Source: Parabacteroides goldsteinii DSM 19448 = WAL 12034 (GTDB taxonomy: Bacteria; Bacteroidota; Bacteroidia; Bacteroidales; Tannerellaceae). Taken from it: a DNA stretch of 64,000 nucleotides. How positions within the stretch are numbered: the first letter of the stretch is position 1; the number at the start of each line of letters is the position of its first letter. Positions 9,539-18,642 of this stretch are shown one piece after another. The position numbers and the translations under genes are program-made. Location: assembly GCF_000969835.1 (NCBI RefSeq), contig NZ_KQ033912.1:2875373-2939372 (forward strand), in the 5' to 3' direction. The notes below the pieces were generated by a model, which was not told where the DNA came from, made no database searches, and was given only the letters and a program-made list of their open reading frames with translations.

Positions 9539-10210
9539 ATGAATAAAGAGATTATACAATTCCTGAAGGAATTAAGCGTAAACAACAACCGGGAGTGGTT
9601 CCAAGCAAACAAGGAACGCTTCGATGTCCTGCACAAAGGATTTATCGACGAAGTGCAGGAAGTAATCAACCGGATTGCCCTGTTCGATCCGCAGGTAGCA
9701 GGCCTGGAATCGAAGGATTGCCAGTTCCGTATCTACCGCGATCTGCGTTTCTCGCCGGACAAGACACCTTATAAGGTTCATTTTGCAGCTTATATGGCCC
9801 AGGGCGGACGTGCCAGCGAGCGGGGCGGATATTATATCCATCTCGAACCGGGTGCCTGTATGCTGTCCGGTGGCGTATGGTGTCCTCCGCCTAAATTATT
9901 GAAAATGCTTCGCCAGGATATTTACGATCACATCGACGAGTTTGTCGGTATCATTGAAAAGCCATCCTTTAAGGAAGCCTTCCCGGTGATGGAAGGGGAG
10001 GTTCTGAAGCGTATGCCGGCCGGTTATCCGACCGATTTCAAATATGACGAGATTATGAAGCATAAAGATTTCTGTTTTGCGGCCAACTTGCCGGACGAGT
10101 TCTTTATGGCGGACGACTGGATGGATCAGACCTTAAAGCGATTCGAGGAGTTACTGCCGTTTAATAATTTCCTGAATTATACGGTGGATGAATTTTTAGG
10201 AAGAGTATAA
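9539..10210 (+). CDS. DUF2461 family protein
   Basis: A 223-residue soluble cytoplasmic protein without signal peptide. The N-terminal pattern N-N-R-E-W-F and the later F-R-I-Y-R-D-L-R-F-S-P-D-K-T-P-Y-K block are hallmarks of the DUF2461 (TIGR02453) family, which is widespread and has no established biochemical role. The length is normal for the family. It is expressed from its own promoter and ends at a terminator shared with the convergent hexokinase gene. Confidence 0.88.
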   Translation: MNKEIIQFLKELSVNNNREWFQANKERFDVLHKGFIDEVQEVINRIALFDPQVAGLESKDCQFRIYRDLRFSPDKTPYKVHFAAYMAQGGRASERGGYYIHLEPGACMLSGGVWCPPPKLLKMLRQDIYDHIDEFVGIIEKPSFKEAFPVMEGEVLKRMPAGYPTDFKYDEIMKHKDFCFAANLPDEFFMADDWMDQTLKRFEELLPFNNFLNYTVDEFLGRV

Positions 10211-10217
10211 AGAATAG

Positions 10218-10253
10218 CGAGGGTATTTCAACTGATTGATATACCCTCGTTTT
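10218..10253. terminator. Bidirectional terminator
   Basis: A 9-bp perfect stem (10218-10226 with 10241-10249) followed by TTTT. It lies between the convergent DUF2461 and hexokinase genes. Confidence 0.85.
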
Positions 10254-10257
10254 CTTA

Positions 10258-11466
10258 TCAAGACAATGCCGCAATAGCCGTCCCTATCAGATTCGCATTA
10301 TTCATTTTGTTCACATGAACTTTCACATCGCCTATTCCAAGCTCATTCAGTAACTTTTCCAGTTCTTCCATTACGAGCACATTGTAATCTTTATCTTTCC
10401 TGTTAATACTCCAGAACATACTTCCTTCGGCTACCAGGCATACTTTTTTGATATCTTTATTATAAGAAACTAATAAAGAGACCAGTCCTGCGAGCGAAGC
10501 AGCTACCAATTGTGCAGAACGGTTATATATCCAGTGGGCAACCTGTACATATTTATCTTTATGAATATCCGGATAATTCATGATAGTCGTCAGCTTCTGC
10601 GCATCAAACTTTTCTTCGAATTCATCCAGCGGAAAGGTCGATTTCAATATCTCTCCCAGATACATGCCGGAGACGGCTTTCTCAAAACGTTGCATGCCAT
10701 GGCTGTCGGAGCAGGCATCGACCGTGTCGTCGACAGTTGTCAGATAAGGGGGATGGAAGTTTCCTGATTCCAGATTGACAGGGATTAGCCCGTGTGCCTG
10801 TACGGAAGAGGGTAATTTTGTAATCTTTTCGGCAGGAATAAAGGTCGCCATATTGGTTCCCGTCCCGACTATAAGTCCGATATAGGCGTCATAACTACTG
10901 TCGGTAAGTCCGGCGAACAGGCTGGCTACTGTATCATTAAGAACCTTTATACTTGTAAACCCGGGGGTATTTCTGTCATTCAGATAGTCGAGCAGAGGTT
11001 TCCCTACCGGCTGTCCGAGCATTTCCTTGATATGCACTCCCTTTGTCCAGTGCAACAACCGGGCATCCCCGCCGGGAAGCGATTTGGCTGCGTATGAGAA
11101 GCAGTAACCGATCGGCATTTCCTGTTCCCGCTTGATCTCTCCGATAGGGTCGGCCAGTTCCTTGAACAGCTCGTCACGGGTGAAGCCGGGAGTTTTCATT
11201 ACCGACAGATCTTTTTTCCAGCCGTTTTCAGGATGGATAGTCGGTTTGTCGTTATTAAAGTTGACTGTCGCCACCCGGTAATTCGTACCACCCAGGTCGA
11301 GAACGAGGGCTTTACCGTTTATGTTTGTACTTTTGGGGGTGATGAATGTCGGGATACATTGTATCTCCTGGCCGTCTTTTGCCAGACCTACTTCTACTTT
11401 CTGTCGCAATGAAAGAGCAATCTCTTTCAATTGGTCATTTTCCAGTTTAAAAATATTTCTCTCCAT
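10258..11466 (-). CDS. Hexokinase (eukaryote-like family)
   Basis: A 402-residue sugar kinase that phosphorylates glucose or related hexoses with ATP. The phosphate-1 motif L-D-L-G-G-T-N is at residues 56-62. The sugar-binding block L-L-H-W-T-K-G-V and the catalytic Asp in L-N-D-T-V-A-S-L match the hexokinase families PF00349/PF03727 rather than ROK glucokinases. The start at 11466 (M-E-R-N) was chosen because the upstream extension of the frame is AT-rich, shows no family similarity and would add 58 residues. This hexokinase type is common in Bacteroidales. No promoter consensus was found upstream. Confidence 0.9.
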   Translation of the reverse strand: MERNIFKLENDQLKEIALSLRQKVEVGLAKDGQEIQCIPTFITPKSTNINGKALVLDLGGTNYRVATVNFNNDKPTIHPENGWKKDLSVMKTPGFTRDELFKELADPIGEIKREQEMPIGYCFSYAAKSLPGGDARLLHWTKGVHIKEMLGQPVGKPLLDYLNDRNTPGFTSIKVLNDTVASLFAGLTDSSYDAYIGLIVGTGTNMATFIPAEKITKLPSSVQAHGLIPVNLESGNFHPPYLTTVDDTVDACSDSHGMQRFEKAVSGMYLGEILKSTFPLDEFEEKFDAQKLTTIMNYPDIHKDKYVQVAHWIYNRSAQLVAASLAGLVSLLVSYNKDIKKVCLVAEGSMFWSINRKDKDYNVLVMEELEKLLNELGIGDVKVHVNKMNNANLIGTAIAALS

Positions 11467-11834
11467 GATATACCGATTTAATTTGGATGCTAATATCCTT
11501 CTTTTATTTCTAAATAACAATCGTGAGTGTATATTTAGTTCTGAATAATGCAGCTGATGATGAAAAAAACTATTAGTGTCAATTCGTAAGTGAGTTGGCT
11601 TTTTCTTTTGGCTTATTAAGAAAATAGAGACTGAAAACAATGTTATTTTGATGTTGTAAATCGTTTTTCTTATAAATTGTAAGCTTTGTGCTGTTTTGTA
11701 TGTGTTGGGTTGTGGTTTAAAATAGTTAAATAAGGCTATTATTCTATCAATATGTCAGAATATATTTGGTTATTACCCGAAAACTGTGTTCATTTGCACG
11801 CAATTTGAAAGTAAATCTTATAAGTAATATATTT
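11467..11834. other. AT-rich divergent intergenic region
   Basis: 368 bases between the divergent hexokinase and DUF3836 genes with no credible gene. It is strongly AT-rich. TATATTTG at 11761-11768 matches the -7 consensus and is a candidate promoter for the plus-strand gene at 11835, with a leader of about 60 bases. Nothing else is evident. Confidence 0.5.
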
Positions 11835-12242
11835 ATGAAAGCTTCAATTTTAAGAAAAAAAATTTTGTCACTTGTTGTTTTGTTCGTTTGCAGTTTGGCA
11901 ATGAGTGCCGCTTCTCCCAGAAACTATCTGTATGATACGAAGGAAGAGAATGGAAAGATCGTTTCAAAAGTAATATTCCTACAGGAAGAAGGGCTTTTGA
12001 ACAAACAGGTGAAATATGAATTCGCCTACAATGATAACGGCAAAGTCGCTGAGAAAAAAGCGTACCGCTGGAATCAGGCAAAAGAGACATGGGATCCTTA
12101 TTATCTGATTACATATCAGTATAATGAAGACGGAAATATCACTTCCGAATACGGAATGTGGGACAAAAAGAAGAAAGATTATAGCCTGAACACACAGAAA
12201 ATGCTTGTTCCGGCAACCAATTATGAGGAAATTTTCTCATAA
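11835..12242 (+). CDS. DUF3836-like secreted protein
   Basis: A 135-residue protein with a signal peptide (about residues 1-26, ending at S-A-A-S). It is followed by repeated strands of the form Y-x-Y-N-D-N-G-K and Y-Q-Y-N-E-D-G-N-I, like the YD-type beta-hairpin repeats of the small Bacteroidales DUF3836 proteins. The role is unknown. The start is the ATG at 11835; the in-frame 23-residue extension upstream lacks signal-peptide character. It is a single gene between a divergent hexokinase and a convergent trpB. Confidence 0.72.
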   Translation: MKASILRKKILSLVVLFVCSLAMSAASPRNYLYDTKEENGKIVSKVIFLQEEGLLNKQVKYEFAYNDNGKVAEKKAYRWNQAKETWDPYYLITYQYNEDGNITSEYGMWDKKKKDYSLNTQKMLVPATNYEEIFS

Positions 12243-12275
12243 TACCTATTTTAAAACATTCATAGACACACACGA

Positions 12276-12324
12276 AAGTGGCGCGAATAACAAAAGACGT
12301 GAGTCCCTGTTATTAGCGCCACTT
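12276..12324. terminator. Bidirectional terminator
   Basis: 17-base arms (12276-12292 with 12308-12324) with one mismatch and a T-rich tail, between convergent genes. Confidence 0.88.
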
Positions 12325-12345
12325 TTATTTTGGTAAATAGTCCTC

Positions 12346-13710
12346 TTATTTGATGATCTTTTCCAATTCTGACAAATTGTTAGCAACTTCCTCATCTGTT
12401 ACTTCGTAGTTTGTCAGGTCGCCGGCCAGATACTGGTCGTAAGCAGCCATGTCGATCAATCCGTGACCGGACAGGTTGAACAGGATCGTACGGGCTTTAC
12501 CTTCTTCTTTCGCTTCCAGTGCTTCGCGGATAGCAACGGCAATAGCGTGTGATGATTCCGGAGCCGGAATGATACCTTCCGCCTGGGCAAATAGGGTGGC
12601 TGCCTGGAATGTATCCAACTGTTTTACATCGTATGCGCTCATTAAACCATCTTTCATCAACTGGCTGACAATAGAACCGGCGCCGTGGTAACGTAGACCA
12701 CCTGCGTGGATATTTGCCGGGGCAAAATTATGTCCTAACGTGAACATCGGGATGAGCGGTGTGTAGCCGGCTTCGTCACCGAAGTCATACTGGAACTGTC
12801 CGCGTGTCAGTTTCGGGCAGGAAGCAGGTTCGGCGGCAATAACGCGTACATCTTTTCCTTCCGTCAGTTTATGACGCAGGAAGGGGAATGTAATACCGGA
12901 GAAGTTTGAACCGCCACCGAAGCAACCGATTACAACGTCCGGATATTCGCCGGCCATTTCCATCTGCTTTTCTGCTTCCAGGCCGATTACAGTCTGATGC
13001 AGCATGACGTGGTTCAATACGCTACCTAATGTATATTTGCAGTTCGGAGTTTGCATTGCCAGTTCTACCGCTTCCGAAATAGCTGTACCCAGGCTACCCT
13101 GATAGTTGGGATGGTCGGTCAGAATCTTACGTCCCGCTTTCGTACTCATACTCGGAGAGGCGATCACTTGTGCGCCGAATGTCTGCATGATAGAGCGGCG
13201 GTAAGGTTTCTGATGATAGCTGACCTTTACCATATATACAGCCAGTTCCAGGCCGAAAGCCTTGGCGGCATAGGATAGGGCGGCACCCCATTGTCCGGCA
13301 CCTGTTTCCGTAGTGATATTGGTAATACCCTCCTGTTTGCAGTAGTAAGCCTGTGCGATAGCCGAGTTCAGTTTATGCGAACCGATCGGGCTGACGCTTT
13401 CGTTCTTAAAGTAGATATGTGCAGGAGTATCCAGCATCTTCTCCAGCCCGTAAGCACGAACTAGCGGAGTCGGACGCCATACCTTATATAATTCGCGAAC
13501 TTCTTCCGGTATTTCAATCCATGCATCTGTCGTGTTCATTTCCTGGTGTGAAGCACCTTTGGAAAATAAAGGATACAAGTCTTCTTCCTTCAACGGCTGC
13601 TTTGTTTGCGGATTTAAAATAGGAAGTGGTTTGTTCTTCATGTCAGCCACAATGTTATACCAGGCTGTAGGTATGTCTTTCTCCTCCAATAAAAACTTTT
13701 TAGTACTCAT
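12346..13710 (-). CDS. trpB: Tryptophan synthase beta chain, TrpB2 type
   Basis: A 454-residue PLP enzyme that joins indole and serine to make tryptophan. The PLP lysine is K113 in G-S-H-K-L-N-S, and the phosphate-binding loop G-G-G-S-N is near the middle. The long N-terminal extension and the block W-R-P-T-P-L are characteristic of TrpB2, the form that usually works without TrpA. No trp operon genes are adjacent, which fits a stand-alone indole-salvage role. In many Bacteroidales a second trpB sits in the trp operon; that cannot be checked here. A near-consensus but imperfect -7 element (TTACTTTG) lies upstream. Confidence 0.9.
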   Translation of the reverse strand: MSTKKFLLEEKDIPTAWYNIVADMKNKPLPILNPQTKQPLKEEDLYPLFSKGASHQEMNTTDAWIEIPEEVRELYKVWRPTPLVRAYGLEKMLDTPAHIYFKNESVSPIGSHKLNSAIAQAYYCKQEGITNITTETGAGQWGAALSYAAKAFGLELAVYMVKVSYHQKPYRRSIMQTFGAQVIASPSMSTKAGRKILTDHPNYQGSLGTAISEAVELAMQTPNCKYTLGSVLNHVMLHQTVIGLEAEKQMEMAGEYPDVVIGCFGGGSNFSGITFPFLRHKLTEGKDVRVIAAEPASCPKLTRGQFQYDFGDEAGYTPLIPMFTLGHNFAPANIHAGGLRYHGAGSIVSQLMKDGLMSAYDVKQLDTFQAATLFAQAEGIIPAPESSHAIAVAIREALEAKEEGKARTILFNLSGHGLIDMAAYDQYLAGDLTNYEVTDEEVANNLSELEKIIK

Positions 13711-13820
13711 AATTCTTTATGTAGTTTACATTATTAATCATTTTGGCCTTTCAGGCTTACAACTTGGAAGCAAAGTAACAAATAATATTTCGTTCTTCAA
13801 ATTGAATAAACAAAAATATA

Positions 13821-13828
13821 TACCTTTG
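13821..13828 (+). promoter_or_regulatory. -7 promoter element for the porin/purine operon
   Basis: TACCTTTG matches TAnnTTTG and lies 38 bases before the ATG at 13867. TTG at 13802-13804 may be the -33 element. No other consensus was found before 18605, so this promoter likely drives four genes. Confidence 0.55.
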
Positions 13829-13866
13829 CGCCTTCAAACTAGACAAATAGATAACAAACGACAACG

Positions 13867-15093
13867 ATGAAAAAGCTGGCTCTGCTATTGGTAAGTATGC
13901 TGACTTTGTTTTCCGCAACTGCCCAGAAGAAAAACTTCACTTACAAGTTTTATGGTTTTGTACGTGGTGACTTGTTCTACAACACCCGTGCAAATATGGC
14001 TCCGGTAGACGGAAACTTCTACCTTTTCCCTTTGGATGAAAAACCGGATGCTGACGGGAAAGACCTGAATGCGACTCCCAACGGTAGTTTTTATACGTTC
14101 ACTTCCCGCCTGGGATTGAGTGTGACCGGCCCGAATGTCGGCTCGGCTCGTACTTCAGCTTGTCTGGAGACTGACTTCGGCGGCTTTTCGGGAAGTACGA
14201 CTATGTTGCGTATCCGCCAGGCATGGGTAGCGTTGGATTGGGATAAGAGTAATGTATTGATCGGTCATGCCTGGCATCCGTTATTCGGTTCCGTATTTCC
14301 GGATATGTTGAATTTGTCGACAGGCGCACCTTTCCAACCTTTCAACCGCAGTCCGCAGATTCGTTATCAATACAAGGCAGGTAATGTAAAACTAACCGCT
14401 TCGGCTATATGGCAGTTGCAATACACGTCGAGCGGTCCGAAAGGGATGAGCGAAGATTATATAAAGAATAGTTGTGTGCCGGAGTTTTATGTAGGAGCCG
14501 ATTATACGTCCGGCAATGGCTGGCTGGCAGGAGCCGGTATTCACCTTATTTCTTTAAAACCCCGTACGACTTCTGAGATAAATGACAAAGTATATAAAGT
14601 AAATGAGCGTATGACGACATATTCATACGAAGCTCACTTGAAATATACCGGCCGTAATTATACCTTTGCAGCCAAAAGCCTGATGGCTTCCTGTCTGGAC
14701 CAGACGGCCCTGATCGGCGGCTATGGCATTAGTTCTGTCGATCCGAAGACTGGCGAGCAGGAATATACTCCTTTCCGTCATTCGACAACCTGGGCGAATT
14801 TCACCTATGGCACGAAATGGAAAACGGGACTATTCCTGGGATACACCAAGAACCTGGGGACGGATGATGAGCTGACAGCCTCGAAAACAGTCTACGGAAT
14901 GGGACTGGATATCGATCAGTTGCTGACGGTAAATATGAATTTCTCTTATAATCTGCCTCACTGGCAGATCGGACTGGAATATTCTCCGGCAACGGCCTGG
15001 TATGGAACGATCGACCAGAAGAACGGTAAAGTGGGAAACACTCACGCCATAACCAATCACCGCATATTGGGATTGGTTATGTATTATTTCTAA
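13867..15093 (+). CDS. Porin-like outer-membrane beta-barrel protein (copy 1)
   Basis: A 408-residue protein with a signal peptide cleaved after A-T-A (about residue 19). Alternating hydrophobic/polar strands run through to a C-terminal strand ending in Y-Y-F, as expected for an outer-membrane barrel. Conserved blocks include F-Y-G-F-V-R-G-D-L-F-Y-N, a D-x-D-x-x-G-x-D-L-N acidic loop and G-H-A-W-H-P-L-F-G. The overall pattern resembles DcaP-type trimeric porins, but substrate cannot be told. The next gene is a clear paralog, so this is a tandem duplication. Confidence 0.8.
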   Translation: MKKLALLLVSMLTLFSATAQKKNFTYKFYGFVRGDLFYNTRANMAPVDGNFYLFPLDEKPDADGKDLNATPNGSFYTFTSRLGLSVTGPNVGSARTSACLETDFGGFSGSTTMLRIRQAWVALDWDKSNVLIGHAWHPLFGSVFPDMLNLSTGAPFQPFNRSPQIRYQYKAGNVKLTASAIWQLQYTSSGPKGMSEDYIKNSCVPEFYVGADYTSGNGWLAGAGIHLISLKPRTTSEINDKVYKVNERMTTYSYEAHLKYTGRNYTFAAKSLMASCLDQTALIGGYGISSVDPKTGEQEYTPFRHSTTWANFTYGTKWKTGLFLGYTKNLGTDDELTASKTVYGMGLDIDQLLTVNMNFSYNLPHWQIGLEYSPATAWYGTIDQKNGKVGNTHAITNHRILGLVMYYF

Positions 15094-15108
15094 TTTGAAC
15101 GCTTTTAA

Positions 15109-16332
15109 ATGAGAACGAGACTAGGTATGTTTTTATTGGCCGGATTGTTAGCTGTAACGTCCGGTTATGCACAGAAGAAGAATTTTTCGTATAAGTTTTA
15201 CGGACAGGTTCGTGGTGACTTGTTCTATAATTCCCGGGCCAATTCCGAGATAGTAGACGGTTTGTTTCATCTCTATCCGAAAGATATCTCTCCGGATGCA
15301 GATGGTAATGATTTGAATGCTACGGCAAACGGTAGCTTTTACCTGTTGTATTCCCGCTTGGGGATTGATGTGGCAGGACCGAGTGTTGGCAAAGCTAAGA
15401 CAACCGCTAAATTGGAAGTGGATTTCCGTGGTTCGGGAAGTAACTTTGCCATGATTCGTGTGCGGCATGCCTATGTAAATCTGGATTGGGAAAAATCGGC
15501 TGTCCTGATCGGACAGACCTGGCACCCATTATTCGGTGATATCTTTCCACAAATGTTGAACCTTTCCACCGGAGCACCTTTCCAGCCGTTCAGCCGTAAC
15601 CCGATGCTTCGCTATCGTTATACCAATCAGGGGTGGAGCCTGACGGGGGCGGCTATCTGGCAGTTGCAGTATCTGTCTACCGGACCGAACGGAAAGAGCG
15701 AGGAATATATAAAGAATAGTTGTGTACCGGAATTTTATGCCGGTGTCGATTATAAAACCAACAATTGGATGGTGGGTATTGGTGCCGATCTTATTTCGTT
15801 GGCACCACGTATAAAATCCGAAGTCGGTGATAAGACTTATAAGGTAAAAGAGCGTGTTACCTCCGTTTCTGTCGAGGCGCATGCCCGTTATACGGATGAT
15901 AACTGGAAGATTTCGGCAAAGACGATTATGGGAGAGAATCTGGCTCATCTCTGTATGCTGGGTGGTTATGGCGTCAGCAGTATAGACAAACGTACCGGCG
16001 AACAGGAGTATACGTCTTACCGTCATTCAATGATCTGGTTGAACGTGGTGTATGGCAAGAAATGGCAACCCGGATTGTTTGTAGGGTATTTGAAAAACCT
16101 GGGGGCAGGCAAGGATATTGTTGGACCGACTTATGGAGTGGGACTCGATGTGGATCAGGTCTTTACCACTAATTTGCAACTGTCGTATGTGTTGCCTCAC
16201 TGGAAACTAGGAGTGGAGTACAGCCCGTCTCTGGCCTGGTATGGCGACCGTACACTTGCCGACGGACGTATTCGTGATACCCATTCAGTAACCAATCACC
16301 GTATATTAGGTGTATTAATATATTCATTCTGA
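15109..16332 (+). CDS. Porin-like outer-membrane beta-barrel protein (copy 2)
   Basis: A 407-residue paralog of the preceding protein. It shares the signal peptide ending in Y-A-Q, the F-Y-G-Q-V-R-G-D-L-F-Y-N strand, the D-A-D-G-N-D-L-N loop, the G-Q-T-W-H-P-L-F-G-D block and a C-terminal strand ending in S-F. Differences are concentrated in loop-like segments, suggesting distinct solute or ligand preference. It starts 15 bases after copy 1 and its stop overlaps the next start, so it is in the middle of an operon. Confidence 0.8.
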   Translation: MRTRLGMFLLAGLLAVTSGYAQKKNFSYKFYGQVRGDLFYNSRANSEIVDGLFHLYPKDISPDADGNDLNATANGSFYLLYSRLGIDVAGPSVGKAKTTAKLEVDFRGSGSNFAMIRVRHAYVNLDWEKSAVLIGQTWHPLFGDIFPQMLNLSTGAPFQPFSRNPMLRYRYTNQGWSLTGAAIWQLQYLSTGPNGKSEEYIKNSCVPEFYAGVDYKTNNWMVGIGADLISLAPRIKSEVGDKTYKVKERVTSVSVEAHARYTDDNWKISAKTIMGENLAHLCMLGGYGVSSIDKRTGEQEYTSYRHSMIWLNVVYGKKWQPGLFVGYLKNLGAGKDIVGPTYGVGLDVDQVFTTNLQLSYVLPHWKLGVEYSPSLAWYGDRTLADGRIRDTHSVTNHRILGVLIYSF

Positions 16333-17216
16333 TGAAAACGCTGATAATTGGAGCAAACGGCTTTACAGGCAGACGCATCTTGCAACATCTGTCCCTGTGT
16401 GGTGGGTATGAACTGACAGGATGCTCCCTGCATAAAGATATTCAGCCGGAGAGTAATACCCGTTTCGTTCAGGCGGATATCAATGATCATCCGGCCATCG
16501 GGCGATTGATCGGGGAGATGCGTCCTGATGTCGTGATAAATGCTTCCGCACTTTCCGTACCCGATTATTGTGAGTCCCATCATGAAGAGGCGCATGCCGC
16601 CAATGTACTTGCCGTTGAAAATATGGCGCGTTGCTGTGAACAGGAAGGTAGCCGTTTTATTCATCTGTCGACCGATTTTGTCTTTGACGGAAAGAATCGT
16701 TCTTTATACATCGAGGAAGATATTCCGGCTCCGGTGAATTATTATGGCCTGTCGAAATATCAGGGAGAATTGGCCGTGGCTGCCAATTGCAGTAATTATG
16801 CGAATGTCCGCGTGGTCGTTGTCTACGGAAAAGCATTGCCGGGGCAACATGGCAATATTTTGCAACTGGTAAAGAACCGCCTGGAAGCTGGTCAGCAGAT
16901 ACGGGTCGTTTCCGATCAGTACCGTACACCGACTTGGGTAGAGGATATCGCTATCGGAGTAGAAAAACTGATGCATGTTTCTCTAAACGGTACCTGGCAT
17001 ATTTGTGGAGGCGAATGCCTTTCGATAGCCGATATCGCTTACCGTGTTGCCGATTATTTCAAGCTGGACCGTTCATTGATTATCCCGGTCACCACCGAAG
17101 AAATGAACGAAGCGACTCCGCGTCCCCGTTTCAGCGGACTGAGCATCGAAAAAGCAAAACGTGAATTAGGCTATACTCCTCATACCCTTGAAGAAGGAAT
17201 GGCAGAGATGAGATAG
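16332..17216 (+). CDS. RmlD-like NAD(P)-dependent sugar reductase
   Basis: A 294-residue short-chain dehydrogenase with an N-terminal Rossmann motif G-A-N-G-F-T-G. The L-S-T-D-F-V-F-D-G strand and the catalytic Y-Y-G-L-S-K-Y (YxxxK) are as in dTDP-4-dehydrorhamnose reductases. It could reduce a nucleotide-linked 4-keto sugar, but no other rml genes are nearby, so the substrate is unknown. The ATG overlaps the porin stop codon by one base, indicating coupled translation. Confidence 0.83.
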   Translation: MKTLIIGANGFTGRRILQHLSLCGGYELTGCSLHKDIQPESNTRFVQADINDHPAIGRLIGEMRPDVVINASALSVPDYCESHHEEAHAANVLAVENMARCCEQEGSRFIHLSTDFVFDGKNRSLYIEEDIPAPVNYYGLSKYQGELAVAANCSNYANVRVVVVYGKALPGQHGNILQLVKNRLEAGQQIRVVSDQYRTPTWVEDIAIGVEKLMHVSLNGTWHICGGECLSIADIAYRVADYFKLDRSLIIPVTTEEMNEATPRPRFSGLSIEKAKRELGYTPHTLEEGMAEMR

Positions 17217-17236
17217 AATCATATATAACAAGCAAT

Positions 17237-18424
17237 ATGAGCACAGAAAACAAAAACTCTTTAGAACTGAAGTACGGCTGTAACCCCAACCAGAAGCCGT
17301 CGCGCATTTTTATGCAGCAGGGGGAATTGCCTATAGAGGTATTGAACGGCCGTCCCGGATATATCAATTTCATGGACGCTTTCAATAGCTGGCAATTGGT
17401 GAAAGAACTAAAAGAGGCTACCGGACTACCGGCTGCCGCATCTTTTAAGCATGTCAGTCCGGCGGGTGCCGCTGTGGGAATCGAGATGAGCGATACCCTG
17501 AAGAAAATTTATTTTGTAGACGACCTGCCTCTTACTCCTTTGGCAACCGCTTATGCCCGTGCCCGTGGTGCAGACCGCATGTCTTCTTACGGCGATTTTA
17601 TCGCTTTGAGCGATACTTGCGACGAAGCTACTGCCCGCCTGATCAACCGTGAAGTTTCCGACGGTGTCATCGCTCCCGGTTATACCCCGGAAGCCTTAGA
17701 AATTCTGAAGAACAAACGAAAAGGAACGTATAACGTGATTAAGATCGATCCGTCTTATAAGCCGGCTCCGATCGAACATAAAGATGTGTTCGGTATCACT
17801 TTCGAACAGGGACGTAACGAGATTAAACTAGACGAAAGCCTGCTGACAAATATCCCGACTCAGAATAAGGAATTTTCCGAAGCTGCCAAACGCGATCTTA
17901 TCATTGCCCTTATTACATTAAAATATACGCAGAGTAATTCTGTCTGCTATACAAAAGATGGACAGGCTATCGGTATCGGTGCCGGTCAGCAGAGCCGTAT
18001 CCATTGTACCCGTTTGGCCGGAAACAAAGCCGACATCTGGTATCTCCGCCAGCATCCGAAAGTAATGAACCTGCCCTGGATCGAAAAGATCCGTCGTGCC
18101 GACCGCGATAATACAATCGACGTATATATCAGCGATGACCACGAAGATGTTTTGGCTGACGGTATCTGGCAACAGTTCTTCACCGAAAAACCGGAAGTGC
18201 TGACTCGCGAAGAGAAACGTGCCTGGCTGGACACTCTGAAAGGGGTAGCACTGGGTTCAGATGCTTTTTTCCCATTCGGTGACAACATCGAACGTGCTCA
18301 CAAAAGCGGTGTCGAATATATCGCACAAGCAGGCGGTTCCGTTCGTGACGACCATGTGATCGATACTTGTGATAAATATGGCATAACGATGGCGTTTACA
18401 GGGGTACGTTTGTTCCATCATTGA
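17237..18424 (+). CDS. Stand-alone AICAR transformylase
   Basis: A 395-residue protein that corresponds to the formyltransferase half of PurH: it transfers a formyl group from 10-formyl-tetrahydrofolate to AICAR in the ninth step of purine synthesis. Recognisable blocks are C-N-P-N-Q-K-P near the start, F-K-H-V-S-P-A-G-A-A, G-A-G-Q-Q-S-R-I-H-C and D-A-F-F-P-F-G-D-N-I. The IMP cyclohydrolase (MGS) domain is absent, and there is no upstream frame that could encode it. It lies 20 bases after the reductase gene, at the end of the operon. A bifunctional purH may exist elsewhere, so it may be a second enzyme. Confidence 0.87.
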   Translation: MSTENKNSLELKYGCNPNQKPSRIFMQQGELPIEVLNGRPGYINFMDAFNSWQLVKELKEATGLPAAASFKHVSPAGAAVGIEMSDTLKKIYFVDDLPLTPLATAYARARGADRMSSYGDFIALSDTCDEATARLINREVSDGVIAPGYTPEALEILKNKRKGTYNVIKIDPSYKPAPIEHKDVFGITFEQGRNEIKLDESLLTNIPTQNKEFSEAAKRDLIIALITLKYTQSNSVCYTKDGQAIGIGAGQQSRIHCTRLAGNKADIWYLRQHPKVMNLPWIEKIRRADRDNTIDVYISDDHEDVLADGIWQQFFTEKPEVLTREEKRAWLDTLKGVALGSDAFFPFGDNIERAHKSGVEYIAQAGGSVRDDHVIDTCDKYGITMAFTGVRLFHH

Positions 18425-18432
18425 TTGCATAT

Positions 18433-18472
18433 GAATGGGTAAGATTTCTGATGAAAGAATTCTTATCCATTC
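18433..18472 (+). terminator. Terminator-like hairpin after the AICAR transformylase gene
   Basis: A 12-bp stem (18433-18444 with 18461-18472) with one G-T pair, followed by a short T-rich stretch. Confidence 0.6.
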
Positions 18473-18604
18473 TGTTTACCTTAAATAATAGAACAGAAAA
18501 ATCACGGTTATTATACGGTTTACTCTCGGAAAACAGCTTTATCTGTTGGCAGGGAAAACTTCGGTTGATATGCCTTATGAAGTGAAAGTTAACAGGTAAA
18601 TTTG

Positions 18605-18612
18605 TATCTTTG
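18605..18612 (+). promoter_or_regulatory. -7 promoter element for the sulfatase
   Basis: TATCTTTG, a perfect consensus, lies 31 bases before the ATG at 18643. This argues against the longer frame start at 18610, which falls inside the promoter. Confidence 0.6.
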
Positions 18613-18642
18613 GCGCAATACTATAGCTTTAAAGATCGATTT

